Shown here: positions 11,908 to 23,888 of the stretch, piece by piece
Layout of the letters: each line of letters opens with the position of its first letter
Position numbering within the stretch: position 1 is the first letter of the stretch
Origin: Lycorma delicatula
Lineage: Eukaryota; Arthropoda; Insecta; Hemiptera; Fulgoridae
Direction of reading: 5' to 3'
DNA length: 64,000 nt
NCBI RefSeq assembly: GCF_047948215.1
Contig: NC_134456.1
Location: 197,668,034 to 197,732,033 of the forward strand
Program-made: the position numbers and the translations under genes
Notes under the pieces: generated by a model
The model's database searches: none
Seen by the model: the letters and a program-made list of their open reading frames with translations, nothing else
What the model was told of the DNA's origin: nothing

Positions 11908-13795
11908 GAATAAGCCCCACACCACGATTTTCCAGACCAAAAATCTAAAAAAAAGATTGAGTATATACCGGTATTTTGAAGTGCAACAGATATGATAAAA
12001 AAATACGTAAATACGAAAATATTCACAAAGTAAAGCATTTAATTCGTTCATTTAAAATACAATATTAATATTACGTTAATAATTAATTACCGTTAGTACT
12101 AGTTTAGTTCAGAATCAGTAGACCAGTAAAACGAAAAGAAAGTATCATGTTAAAAAGGATCATTTCAATACACTTTTTAATTAATCACTGTCACTGTCAA
12201 TGTACGTAGAAGAGTTACCGGTAGTCTCCACGTCGCTCTGCCAAAGGTCATCTTGACTACCATCAAGTTCATTAGATATTCCGCATTTTTTAAAACTTTT
12301 CCTTACTAATTCCGTGGAAATACCTTCCCAAAGCATCTTTTACACAAATCTGTTTAAAATCTGGGCGTTTGATTCTTCCTGTAGACGTGAGAAAGAAATT
12401 TTCATCAGCCATCCATTTACTGTACAGTTGTTTTAATGCAGATTTGAACGGTTTATTAATGCAGACATCTAGTGGTTGCAATAGAGATGTCAATCCGCCT
12501 GGAATTATTACTTGGTCTGTCATACCCTTTCTTAAAATGTCTTTCACTTTATCAGTTGTATGCCCACGATAAATATCCATTACTAGCATACTGGTATTTT
12601 TTTTATTAAGTAAATCTCCTGATCGCTTTTGCCATACACACCTGGTCTAATCTAAAATTAAGGTTTCGTCCATCCAACCTGATTTCTGTGCCAGATAATA
12701 ACTCCATTTACCTGTACGGTAGGAAGAGTTTTTCTTTTAAAAACAATGTACGGAGGTGATTTTGATCCATCAGAAGTAATGCGAAGCATAACACTACATC
12801 TTTGTTTTTCATTACCACCAGTGCGAATCGTAACACTTTTTTCAACTTTTTTGTTTACAGTTTTGTCAAATGGCATTTCAAAATATACAGGGGTTTGATC
12901 AGCGTTTCCTATTTGAGAAGGCAAATAGCCTTTATCTTTTCTAAGATTTATTATGTATTTTTTGTTCATAAGCATCTGGAAGTCGTTGAGAAATGGTCGT
13001 CTTTCGTCTTATTGACAAATCATTTCGTGCAAAAAATCATATCATCCATCCACGGCTTGCTTTAAAATCAACTTTATTCAATGATTTAGCGATTTCACGA
13101 TCATATGATCGATACATTTATGTCGTGACAACATAACCGCATTTCCTTTTTTCCATAACAAAGTCATATAATTTTTTTTCTATGTCTGTATATTTTGGTT
13201 TTAAGCCACGAAAAGCCCTTTTATTACCAGTGCCTTTCTTCAGAAGTTGTTTCTTCTAACGCCAGTCTCGAATGCAGCTTTCATCTACGTCAAATTTTCT
13301 TCCTGCAACCTAATTTCCAATTTTTTCAGCCTCTTCTACAACGCGCAGTTTTTCATTTACTGTAAAATATCGTAGATGCTGTCCTTTTGTACTCATTTTA
13401 ATGCCGTAATTAAAATAAATCACCGTATTAAACTTTACAAGATAAACTAAACAGATAAAATGCATATAACCGTCCACATTGTACAAACAGTACAATGACT
13501 ATGGCGAATAGACAAGACGACGATGGGTACCTGATAATGTAACTGTAGTGTCATTAGAAACGGATGCAGCCTATACAGAATGAATCAATTTTATAGAAAT
13601 ATCGTAACTTCGTTCCTATCGATAATATGAACAGGATGTTAATAGTTAAGGATGTATAAGCGGCATCCGATATTGATAAACGAAAGCCTAATGTAACTAT
13701 ATTTATGTGATTGAATTTAGGTACTTCTAAGTAAACGTTTACTTTACATAAATTATCCTGGCTAAAGGCTGTTTCAAGTAAGCCCCTCACACTTA

Positions 13796-13825
13796 TTAAG
13801 TGTGGGGGTATTCTAATAAATATGG
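13796..13825 (-). repeat. Right TIR of the Tigger-like element
   Basis: The reverse complement starts CCATATTTATTAGAATACC, followed outside by TA. Confidence 0.7.
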
Positions 13826-15234
13826 TACTTTTCTGTCTGATGACTTATCAAGAGTAATACACTTCTTTTGAAGCAAAGCCCTAAAAATATATATGGACCA
13901 AAAGACATGATATTACCACCCTAGGAGATAAGGAAAACAAAAAACACCACAAATAATTTAGACTGAATAACATCAGCAGCAAGAGAAGAAGGAATAAAAA
14001 GAACAAGTGTAAACAGAAATGAAGTAAAAAAGTGAAAACATTAAAAGAATGATGAGATAAAAGCGAAGAGAACTTATATGTAAGTGAATAAATGAGATAA
14101 GATTAAGATAATTGGTGGCGACTGATAGAGGAGCAGGGTCAATTAAAAACATTTATGGCACAGGTTACAAATCCATTATTACCAAACCACAAGGATTATC
14201 TATAAAAACTAATAACAGTACAGTGAAATCAATAATAATTGAGATAATTTCTAAGATATAAAACATTCAAAAAGGTTTTGACTGAACATAAACAAATTCG
14301 ACTGCATATTAAAATCCAAGAACTAAAAATCAACTTACAGCAAAATAAATAAATAGATTATACAGTATACCAGTTCAATAACATGTTTTTAATAACCCAC
14401 AATACAAAGAAAAGTTTTTAAATTTTTAACTAACTTATTTTATTATAATCTTCTTTTACAGTGCAAATGACAGCAATTTTATAAACAAGTATGATTACAT
14501 GACACCACATTAAACCAACTTTCTTAAAATAATTTTTTGCAAAACCAATATCATTATCTGCTAAATTAGATCTAAAACAATATGTTATTTTTCTTTTAAA
14601 AGACATAACATATTTTGATATTGTTATCCATATTAAAGTTGCTGAAGAAAATTGTGCAACCTAGAATTTTAAAACTCATGTTATGAATTCTAAATTCATG
14701 TTTTCTAAGTTCATGTTTCGAATATTAGGAAAGCATCAGAAACTAATAAAATAGCTCCAGTATAGTTAAATGTTAAACAGCCTTTAATATATGAAAGTAG
14801 CAACACCATAAAGTAGAAGTATGGATGTTATTAAGAAAATTAGAAAAAATTCCTAAGTGAATGAAAAATTCCTGGATATGTACATAGCTACTTTATCTAC
14901 AATGAAGAAATTTATAGAACAGGGAATAGCTTAAATCCTGTATCACTTAACATCTTTATGATCAGTAAATAAAAATATAATAAACAAAAAAACAGAGTAA
15001 AATACATTAAATAACAGCAACAGCTATTCAAAATCTGGATCATTTCCATGAAAAGTTACATTTTATCTAACTTATTTACTTTAAATAACTTATTTGATAT
15101 TAAGATATTAACCTTAAGCACATGCGCGTGTGCACACATAAGCACATGGCACCCACATTTACAGTTATCAACTATTATAATTGAAACTCACACCTGAATA
15201 ACAATTTTAACAAAAAAACCATTATTTTAAGTAC

Positions 15235-15260
15235 ATTATTATTATTATTATTATTATTAT
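15235..15260. repeat. (ATT)n microsatellite
   Basis: About nine tandem ATT units. Confidence 0.9.
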
Positions 15261-16589
15261 CAAAAATGTGAGAGTAATGATATCTAAATTCTTAATTGCT
15301 CATAAAAACATCAACTTTACAAAAGGTTGTTATCAGTTTAAAGTATTTAATTTTTTACATAAAAATTGAACTAGTTTTGTGAATAAACCATACATAATGT
15401 TTTACTTTTAGTAGTGCATGCATGCATGGGGAAATGTATTAACTGAAAAGTCAACATCTTAAAATGTTTGGATATTGACAGTAAAGAAAAGTTAACCTAA
15501 TTGCTCTATTATGTAGTCACTTAGCTTACAAGATGTTTGAAGAATGTACAAGCTCAGATTACCATGTAGGTAGAATATCTGGACAACATACAAATGATTA
15601 AAATTTATTTTAAATTCTGCGCAATTTTTTTAAAAATTACCAGTAAATGATAACCATGAACTGCACTGGATTCACATTGTTACAGGAATTTACTAACACC
15701 TTTGAAATTTTAACATTCTTAAAACAAATGGTCATTTCTAATCTGTTATCAATACAAATTGACAATATGAAAAATATAAAAGGTGCTTTTTCTGAATTTA
15801 TTATTAGTTCAAAAAGTAGTCTGGCAGTTCTCCCTTATGACAATATATTCTCAAATGAATAAAAATAGTTCTTTTATAAAGTGTTCAGTGTTTACCTGCA
15901 AGTCATTTTCATTACTTTTTTTAAGCTGTCACAATTCCTTTTTGTGATGGAGTGATTTTTTTCACTTCCCTCTCTATCAACAGACATAAGGATAAATGCA
16001 ATTACTGGCCCTTAAATATACTGATTATACAATTTTTTTCTTTAATTTCTCTTCTTAAAGTCAAATCATGTAACCAAAACTAATGACTAAATCATTTTTA
16101 ACCATGTTGTCTTCCATAAAATGCCAACAATCTACTACTCATGCTTCCCTCTGTTTAAAGTTTTCCCTTTGAAATGTATGAATTCATTTTTTCATAAAGC
16201 TGAACTTTATAAAAGTTTTAAACTGGTTTAAAATAATCTTACTTTCAGACAGTAAACTGATCTACACAAGGCATAGAACACTTAAATATCATTTCTTTTT
16301 ATAAGCACACTTTCTATAACAATTAATTGATAGGCTGAACTGTTGCAATAGCTAATCTTAATAAAATTAAATAACTATAATAAATGCACAAAACTAAAAT
16401 AATTTTAAATATTCAAATTTTTTTATTTATTTTTTTGGGGGGAGGTTTTTCAGGGGGAAAAACACTTAAATATTAATCATCATCCGGATACAATGAATTT
16501 TTTTTTTAACTAAGTGTTAAAAATTCACAATTAAAAAAATTAAAAACAAAAACATCTTTAAAAACAATTCAAATCCATCTTAAAATGAA

Positions 16590-16975
16590 AAAAAACCTGT
16601 AGCGTATGCTAAATATAATATAATACCATTAAATTGGCATATATAGGCATAAATAGGTGAAACACAGTAATACAAATATTTGAATATAAACGGATGGCCC
16701 TAAGGAATAGCAAAACATAAGATTAGCTTTGTTTCATTATCCCCTAGAATATCTCGCATGTTAGCCCCTAGTTTCAATTTCTGATGTAATGTTGCATAAC
16801 TGATACAATCCATAAGGATGTGGTGCACCGTTAGTTGGCAGTAACAGCGAGCATAAAGGGTGTATCCGTTTACATCATCAAATATCCATGAGTGAGCCTA
16901 GTGAGCCCTATTCGCAAATGACAGATAAAAAGCTCATCTCGACACAGCTTTTTTTTTTCATGAGGAGCTCAATAC
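16590..16975 (-). mobile_element. Jockey LINE 3'-end fragment
   Basis: The minus strand reads LCRDELFICHLRIGLTRLTHGYLM (near 16945-16880), then a Cys-poor remnant of the family's HILxxC ending. This is the last part of a Jockey ORF2. Both this segment and the 3' UTR below it resemble 2500-2900, so the two are copies of one family. The copy is strongly 5'-truncated, as expected of LINE insertion. It keeps the unmodified arrangement where the other copy has hairpin insertions. Confidence 0.82.
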
Positions 16976-17882
16976 TGACTGAGACAATGTTTTTAACTGG
17001 GTGAAATTAACTTCAAATTTTTTGAAATGTAATGAGAAATACTGTTTACAAATTTTTAATTACAATCACAAAAGCCTAACAAACCATTCAATGTAACAAA
17101 TTCATACAAGACAAGCACCTTGCTTTCTTATAAGAGCAAGAAATTACAATAAAGACAATCATTCTTCACAAACACCTCACTGACAGATGAATATGATCAT
17201 AAATGTTACATCATCATGATGGTGGTGAGTAAGTATTCAGGACTGTCAGTTACCACAGATCTTACTTCAATGCCTTAACATAATGATTCTGGATGACCTG
17301 TACGAGACATAAATTACTCACGTAATGGCACAGAAAGTCCCAAGAATAATAAACATCCCATACTAAACTTATCAGGGAAAGTGAGGCACACTTCAAATAA
17401 TATGGCTAGTTTCGATTTCCTTCATGTACCATGGCTATACTAGTGCTTCATATACTATTGATCAAATACATTATTGCATACCAACCAAATTAATTCCTCC
17501 AAACTGTAGATGATATTAGCCCTATAAGCAAACACTTCCCACTCTTAAATAAAGAGCAGGCAGTATAATCAATATCATTATTCTTATAAAAAGCAACAGT
17601 GACTATAGCCACTCCAAGTAAGGGACTATCAGTCCTTTTACATCAATCACAACCATAAAAAACAGTTACAGATGATGTAAAGCAAATTGTACAAGTAGAA
17701 AGACCCAGTTAAATATTTTTTTTTTAAATTCCCCTTTAAAAATAGGAAATACAAACTACTCATTGATCTGTTAACTCACTTTTTCATAACTGAGTTTATT
17801 AAACTTGTGTGAGAACTCATGTATTCATAAAATTAACCTTTGAATTACTTATTTACCTTTAAATTAATACCTTTGAACTCAC

Positions 17883-18105
17883 CTTTGAATTAATGACAGC
17901 AACAAGAGCTGCATACACATTTGTGAAAGTAGGAGAAGCAGCTTGAGCTTGTACAATAGACCGACACAGCAAACCACGACCTCTAACAATATTTTCTCTA
18001 AGCAGCTCTCTTACTATTATTCCAATATTTTCTGTAGTAACCTTATTTATTTGACCATGAATCGACTTCTTTAATGCTTCCCAAGCTATACGTTGATACG
18101 CTGCA
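17883..18105 (-). CDS. CWC22: CWC22 (nucampholin), MIF4G exon
   Basis: A 223-nt exon that completes a split Ser codon and continues [17 protein letters not shown]. It then carries the conserved [21 protein letters not shown] and [18 protein letters not shown]. This is the start of the MIF4G domain and is nearly identical in pattern to vertebrate CWC22. The acceptor is TTTCAG (AG at 18107-18106) and the donor GTGAG (GT at 17882-17881). Joining exon 1 (752 coding nt) to this exon gives 975 nt, an exact 325 codons, so phase supports the junctions. No stop or frame damage is seen, in contrast to the TEs around it, so this is a live gene. Confidence 0.95.
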
Positions 18106-19826
18106 CTGAAACATTACAACTGACAGTAATTACATGAAAAAGAATACAATCCACTATAAGTAAGATACAAAAGTTTCTTTCTAAAAATACAATAAACGTT
18201 TTTCAATTTAACTTAGGAAGTTCAGCAAGAATTTATTTACTGTAATATTATTAATGACAAAATGTTACATTTTTAATTTCATCTGACAAAAAAAGTGTCG
18301 ATAGCAATGTTTATTTAACCAAAAATCAGAGTGCGGATATGTAACCTCAAAAGATAAAAATACTCAAAAGCATATAATAAAAACACATCTAAACTACTTC
18401 CCCTTTTGAAATCCAAACGCCAAAATTAGATTGCAAAAATACTTTATACATAATGGGTACCAGGTTTGAGTGAAAAACACCAAACTGTAGGAACTTGAAA
18501 ATTTTATCTAAAAGAATTTTGTCTTTTTTTTTGGTTAGGGAAACTTTTCAAGAAAAAAGAACTTAATTCTGTTTTAAAAGAATTCAGAATTCATACAGGT
18601 AAAATTTTTATTAAGCCAACTTCAGCTGTACTGTGACCACTGATCTCTTCTATGTCCACACCTCTTTCAGATCCAAACTCCAAACTTTAATAACAACAAT
18701 GCCAAATTGAAACTTTCTGGTCAAACCAAGTGCAAGTTATTACCCAAATAGATTCTAATACATACACACGCGCATGTGTAATAATGTAATAATTTTATTA
18801 AAAAAATTAAAAACCAAATTTTTCTATTAAGTATTAAAAATTTACTTCAAACCAATTACTTTATAATTTTCAGTAACTTTTATAAATAAATTCACTAAAC
18901 ATTGTCCATAAAAATTAATATTGATTAACACATACCTTGAAGAACAAAATTTACGTCCTTTTCTCTACATTTCGCAACCTCCTAATTTCAAAAACCAAAG
19001 ATGTGATAAATGATTTTTAGTACAACTAGAATAACATACTTCACCTCTGTTATATCTTAGATTGTTCTGCAACTACCAAGGAAAGTAGGCTAACATATGT
19101 TTCAAAAGAATCAGTTTCTTATCACTTTTGCATGAGAAACAATCATTAAATAACATATATACGGTGTGCTATGATTGAAGATTGAAACCAACGCTGTGCC
19201 ATTAAAAATGGCAGTCAGTTCAATTTAATCTACAGATTATCCTATATACATACAAGCCGATAAACCAGTCACTTATGGAATATACTTAATTTAGTATTAA
19301 TCATACGATCAGTGGAGAGGTTGTTGAGGTTCATATTGCAATCTTCTCACCAAACCATTGTATAATCTTATAATAACAACTTTCAGCTACAATCTAAAAC
19401 TTGTATTCCTCAACTAATTGAAACTACAGGTAGAAAAATAAGAATTTTAGAAAATGGTACTAATAAAAATGTCAATTTAATTTTCCAACAAAAAATAGCT
19501 TTAAATAATTAATTATCTATAATAAAATTTGATTTTTGTTTAACTTTGTGGACAAAACACCCTATAAAGTTGAACTTAGTTTTTCAATTCTATAATAAAT
19601 CACAAATTTAACAGTTTTCAATATTTGAATCAACAATAATATAAACATAAAATTCATTAACATAACACAAATATTCTATGTGCAAAAGCACATACCTTAA
19701 AAAAATATAGTTATAACTTAATTTATCTTACACTATTTATGCCACATTGGATGCTGTTTAAACTCAACTCAAACAACAACAATTAATTCTGAACAATAAC
19801 TTGAGAAACTTAAATTCTTCTCATAC

Positions 19827-19850
19827 TATATATATATATATATATATATA
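19827..19850. repeat. (TA)n microsatellite
   Basis: Twelve uninterrupted TA units. Confidence 0.9.
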
Positions 19851-19937
19851 ATAAATTTGCTTAAAATCAGGAAAATACAATATCTAATATCAGAAAGCAG
19901 GTTTAGACAGCAAATGATCATGTAAGGTCAAAGTCTT

Positions 19938-19994
19938 TCTTTTTCTGTTTAGCCTCCGGAACCACCATAAGGTATTGCTTCAGAGGATGGATTA

Positions 19995-20039
<45 letters not shown>

Positions 20040-20170
20040 TGTAAAGGAAGTGTAGCTTTGTACAGTCTCAGGTCGACCATTCCTGGAATGAGTGGTTAAT
20101 TGAAACCCAACCACCAAAGAACACCGGTATCCACGATCTAATATTCATGGGTCTAGTATTCAAGGTCAAT
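19938..20170 (-). mobile_element. tRNA-derived SINE copy, head missing
   Basis: The minus-strand copy carries the body of the SINE family (reverse complement of TTTAGCCTCCGGAACCACC through ACACCGGTATCCACGATCTA). It lacks the tRNA-like head. A (TA)n run at 19997-20036 sits inside it at a point where other copies have a short ATATG stretch, so the microsatellite grew from the SINE. Confidence 0.8.
19997..20036. repeat. (AT)20 microsatellite within a SINE
   Basis: Forty bases of uninterrupted AT at the position where sister SINE copies have a short AT-rich segment. Confidence 0.92.
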
Positions 20171-20824
20171 AAAAGTCTGGAGCACAATACCCTAATCAAT
20201 TAGCAATCAGTTTTGTTTGTTATTATTACACTGTGGAAAGAACATAAAATTCTATGGAGAGAGGTTAGAGTTAAGATTTAGAGTTTTGTGGGGAGTTTTG
20301 GGTGACTAACTTAGTCATCAGAGTTGGACGAGTCATATTACAAGAGACATATGGTTTAAAATCTCTGTAGTGACTATATTTCCATTTAAGCATAAATTCA
20401 ACCAAGTGTCCTACAATGGTGTTAAATATTACCATATCTTGATATTTTATCCCTAACCTCTCTCCAAAAAAGTCTAACCTTAATCTCTCTCCACAAAACA
20501 GATTAACATCTGAATAACTCTCGATAACTGATAGCTAACTGACTAGAGTACTTATAACACAGTACAGACTTTGATCTTGCAAGGTCACCTGCTGTTCAAA
20601 CATGATTTCTGACATTTAGATCTTGTGATTTCCTGATATTAAGCATATCTTCTATAGTATATTAAAGTATGAAAAAATTTATGTTGATCAAGTAATTGCT
20701 CAAAATTACTCAACTAAACACAATTAAATACAAAAAATAATTATAATCAAGTTACTTTATTCTAATATTAAAATATTTATAAACTATAACTTAGAAATAC
20801 TGTTAAAAATAAAAAATAACATAC

Positions 20825-21576
20825 CTAGTTTTATCAGTTATATTAGCCTGCATCATTCTTAATTTTGCTGGTGGAATATATGCACCTCCAGTTCTTGAAG
20901 TAAGAAGATCAACAGTCTTCTTTTCTGCCGGTGTAATGACATCAGAATGAGCTGCTGATTCTTTTTTATTTCTTTCCATTTTATTAGATTTATTAGGTTG
21001 TTGAAAATCATAATACCTTTTTCCAACTCTTTGTAACTTTTCATCAATGCTACTATTTCCACTTACAAGCACTTCATATCCTGTTTTAGTCATTACATTT
21101 GACCCTGTTTCATAATACCTCTTTCCTACTCTCCCAATTTTATCCGTATTAGTGTTTTCATCATCATATCTTTTATAACTTTCTTTTCGCTGCTCAATAT
21201 TTGGTTCATAATACCTTTTCCCCACTCTTTCTATCCTATTGTCTGCATCTGGATGCTTATCATGGTACCTAACTTTATGGCTAGTCCTTTTGGAATCAGA
21301 TCTTGAGTCAGTTTTATTTTCAGCTCTATCTGATTGATGGTCATCACCTGTTAATTCATTACACCTATCACGGTGCTTTTTTCTGAATGAATTACTACTA
21401 TCACGCATTTTTCGTCTTTCTGAAATTTTTGTTCCAATAAATTCTTTATCAATCTTCTCATATTTTCTTTTTTTTGACTTACCATTTTTTGAAAGATGAT
21501 CTGTTTCACCTTTTCCATCTTTTTCAGCGATTCTGTCAGAGAGCAAATTTTTATCATGTTTTCTTTTCTTGCTCAT
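20825..21576 (-). CDS. CWC22: CWC22 (nucampholin), first coding exon
   Basis: Encodes residues 1-250 plus two bases of codon 251. The first 220 residues are a Lys/Arg/Ser/Asp-rich, probably disordered nuclear tail ([10 protein letters not shown] at the start; KSKKRKYE at 33-40 looks like a nuclear localisation signal). Residues 225-243, [19 protein letters not shown], are the family signature just before the MIF4G domain. This places the gene as CWC22, a spliceosome factor that recruits eIF4A3. The start at 21576 is the first Met in a long open frame with an upstream AT-rich 5' flank. The donor is ACTAG|GTATG at 20825/20824. Unusual: RVGKRYY occurs three times (residues 117-123, 149-155, 183-189), which I do not know from vertebrate CWC22. 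Confidence 0.94.
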
Positions 21577-22330
21577 TTCTACTACGTCAGCTCACTCCTG
21601 GAGTTTACCTTTAGAAATTGCACTAATATTTATAAATTACACGAATACACAAAGAAAAGAGTAAGTGTTATGTTCACAAAACACCTATCCGTCAACAAAA
21701 CAAAAATGTAAATAAATGTACACGCTACGACATAACCTATCAATCACTAACACTTTAATGCAAAGAAATCACAAAATCCCATTACTATTATGCGAACACG
21801 TAATAGACCACATCTACACAACCATGTTCATCAAATTATTACGGTTAACCTCAACTTTAAACGAAACGGACAATTTTTAATTCCATTGGTAATCACAAAA
21901 CGTCAGAACTCTGCCGATTAGCGTTACAATTATCTTAATAACACCTATGATAGCTCTGTATATCTTAGTAACACCAATAGCTCTATCTAGTAGTAGAGGT
22001 ACAAGTTATTGTCTAAAACAAGTATTAAAACTTACCCACGGTATTTAGAATAATTATCACACATACAGAGAAAAAAAAATACAATTAGTAAAAATGTATT
22101 TGTGTAACGACATACGAGAAAATATTTCATTTTTATGTTTACAACGGTACCCATTTAGGAAAATTAAGTCTAGTTAAGTGGGAACCCTGCTAAAGTTGTG
22201 GGTAACTATTTTACAGAAATAAAACTAAGTAATAAAATAACGGTGATAAGTCTGCTGTATTTAACCAAATATTAAAATGTATACTTAATATGAAAAAAAG
22301 CGACCTTGATGTATTTGTACCAAGTGTGCT
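21577..22330. other. 5' flank of CWC22
   Basis: Presumably holds the 5' UTR and promoter of CWC22 on the minus strand. No TATA box or initiator can be chosen with confidence in such AT-rich DNA, and no gene on the plus strand is supported. Confidence 0.4.
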
Positions 22331-22334
22331 TGAT

Positions 22335-22605
22335 AAATATGCTAGTGGTGAACGCGTCTTCCCAAATCAGCTGATTCGGAAGTCGAGAGTTACAGCGTTC
22401 GTCCTACAAAAGACGGTTACTTTTATACGGATTTGAATTCTAGATCGTGGATACCGTTGTTCTTTGGGATTGGGTTCCAATTAACCACACATATCAGAAA
22501 CGGGCAACTTGAGAATGTACAAGACTACACTCATACTTATCCTCATTCATCCTCTAAAGTAATACCTGACGGTGATTACCGGAGGCTAAACAGGAAAAGT
22601 CCTGT
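22335..22605 (+). mobile_element. tRNA-derived SINE copy
   Basis: A plus-oriented copy that begins within the tRNA-like head (TAGTGGTGAACGCGTCTTCC). It continues through the internal palindrome around AATCAGCTGATT, a B-box-like GCGTTCGTCC (normally GTTCAAGTCC), and the body ending CCGGAGGCTAAACAGG, then a short A-rich tail. The first bases of the head are missing. Confidence 0.85.
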
Positions 22606-22614
22606 TCCTGTAGG

Positions 22615-22641
22615 AAAAATCCTACTACTCGTAGGATTTTT
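22615..22641. repeat. 11-bp perfect hairpin, 5-nt loop
   Basis: 22615-22625 pairs exactly with 22631-22641, immediately after the SINE tail. Confidence 0.85.
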
Positions 22642-22699
22642 TTTTATCTTGACTGTGCCCTCAGATTGTGTACGAGGAGGTTTAGTATAGGTTTCCTGG

Positions 22700-23800
22700 A
22701 CTATAAATTCTGTAGTTATTGTTTCAATTTTTAATAAATAAAAGGTATTGAAGCAAAAATTTGGCTCAAAATGATTTTAGTTTATAATCACCCTTTAACG
22801 AATGAGAAAAAACTAATGGTAGTTCTTTTTCTCTGAGCTTACTAAATAGCTCATGGGCTGTAAGAACTTTTTGGGTGAAATGTTTTTAACAGTGGCTTGT
22901 CTAGTGTAATAGATAAAATGTATTGCTAATGAATCTAGGTAACCTAGTGTTGCATATGATGCTCTACCCCTTTCCATATATGAATTAAATGTAAAAAGTT
23001 AAAGAATTAAGTTAGGTATTATCGATACGTTTATTAATAAAATTGAGGCCGATATTTATATATAATTACGTATTGGTGACTGGCTCAGTTTTCCAATAGC
23101 ACATGTGACTCCTTTCGCAAAGGAAATGGATTGCACCCTCCAAAAACTAGGGTCCCACCAGGCACATTCCTGCTAGATTAAAAGGTCTTCCAAGTACAGA
23201 CTCCTTCAGTCCGTCCTTCAATCCAATCGCCCTGGCAGCAAGACACAAATATCTTGCTAGTCTCCCTAGAAGTAACTCATGAAGTAATATATTCAAACCC
23301 AAACTGCGAGGACCGGTACACAGCTCCGAAAACCCAATCCCTAACAAAACAAATATATATTTATATATTACATCTACATAAAAAATATATATATCTACCT
23401 TTATATATAAAGACCCAGCAGCAAGTGACTATGGTTTAATTATAGATGTTTTAAAATTCATGGTGATAGATAAATGTGATGTTAGATAAATCTCAACTTG
23501 TAGAAGTATTATGACCTTTTTTATGTAGTCTTTGCTCAGAGTGGTATTATTGATGTCACTCGCCTTTGGCCAATTGTTAAAATTTCTTACATTTTCTGAA
23601 TTGCTGTCTTAAGTTTTTATATAGCCTTAATCTTAACAATATAGCTTGTAGAGAGATGTCATTTTTATTGAGGTTGCATCTGATTAGAAAAGGTTTTGTA
23701 ATTTATTTAGATCATTTAATCTTTTTCTAACCCATTTTACACCAGTTTGAGATTTTTCATGCATTGGCATTATTGGTTTTAATAAATAAGAACTCGCTAT
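22700..23800. other. AT-rich stretch without recognisable features
   Basis: Short open frames here show no family resemblance. The block around 23090-23340 is less AT-rich than its surroundings, but I cannot name it. Confidence 0.4.
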
Positions 23801-23805
23801 AGGAG

Positions 23806-23837
23806 AGCCTCTCCTTCTCCATGGAGCAGGAGAGGCT
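23806..23837. repeat. 10-bp hairpin with self-complementary loop
   Basis: 23806-23815 pairs with 23828-23837, and the loop itself contains CTCCATGGAG. It abuts the point where similarity between the two BEL LTRs begins. Confidence 0.8.
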
Positions 23838-23888
23838 TCTCTTCTTACTTACATAAGCCTTACAAATATGTTAATCTAAGTTAAGTTC

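Larger units (their letters stand above)
11878..13825 (-). mobile_element. pogo/Tigger-type DNA transposon, inactive
   Basis: A 1,948-bp element with a TA duplicated at each side (11876-11877, 13826-13827). The imperfect terminal inverted repeats start CTGTATTTATT on the left and CCATATTTATT on the right. The minus strand encodes a CENP-B-like transposase in pieces: MSTKGQHLRYFTVNEKLRVVEEAEKIGN (ATG at 13394-13396) then a helix-turn-helix region with RKFDVDESCIRDW. A DDE domain follows with IGNADQTPVYFEMP (12975-12890), LVMDIYRGHTTDKVKDIL (12580-12530) and LLQPLDVCINKPFKSALKQLY (12490-12430). The Asp residues of all three catalytic motifs can be read. Stops after EKIGN and around 12655, plus frameshifts, make it a pseudogene. 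It lies inside a CWC22 intron. Confidence 0.88.
11045..17882 (-). other. CWC22: CWC22 intron, about 6.8 kb
   Basis: Intron defined by the donor at 17882-17881 and the acceptor at 11046-11045. It contains the Tigger-like transposon at 11878-13825 and a Jockey LINE 3' fragment at 16590-16975. It also holds a (TA)n run at 11507-11525 and an (ATT)n run at 15235-15260. The remaining sequence, including 13830-16590 and 16980-17880, is AT-rich with no feature I can support. Both TE remnants lie in the same transcriptional sense as the gene. Confidence 0.85.
18106..20824 (-). other. CWC22: CWC22 first coding intron, about 2.7 kb
   Basis: Intron between the donor at 20824-20823 (GTATG) and the acceptor at 18107-18106. 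It contains the SINE copy at 19938-20170 and TA microsatellites at 19827-19850 and 19997-20036. The rest is AT-rich without a supported feature. Confidence 0.88.

Noticed and set aside
13783..13808. Hairpin CCCCTCACACTT/AAGTGTGGGGG near the Tigger end
   Set aside because: Only 7 bp pair without mismatch, and it overlaps the terminal repeat, so it was left out of the hairpin set.
20825..21576. Repeated GKR in RVGKRYY looks like neuropeptide amidation and cleavage sites
   Set aside because: The protein has no signal peptide, is highly basic, and continues into the CWC22 MIF4G domain with conserved splice sites, so it is nuclear.
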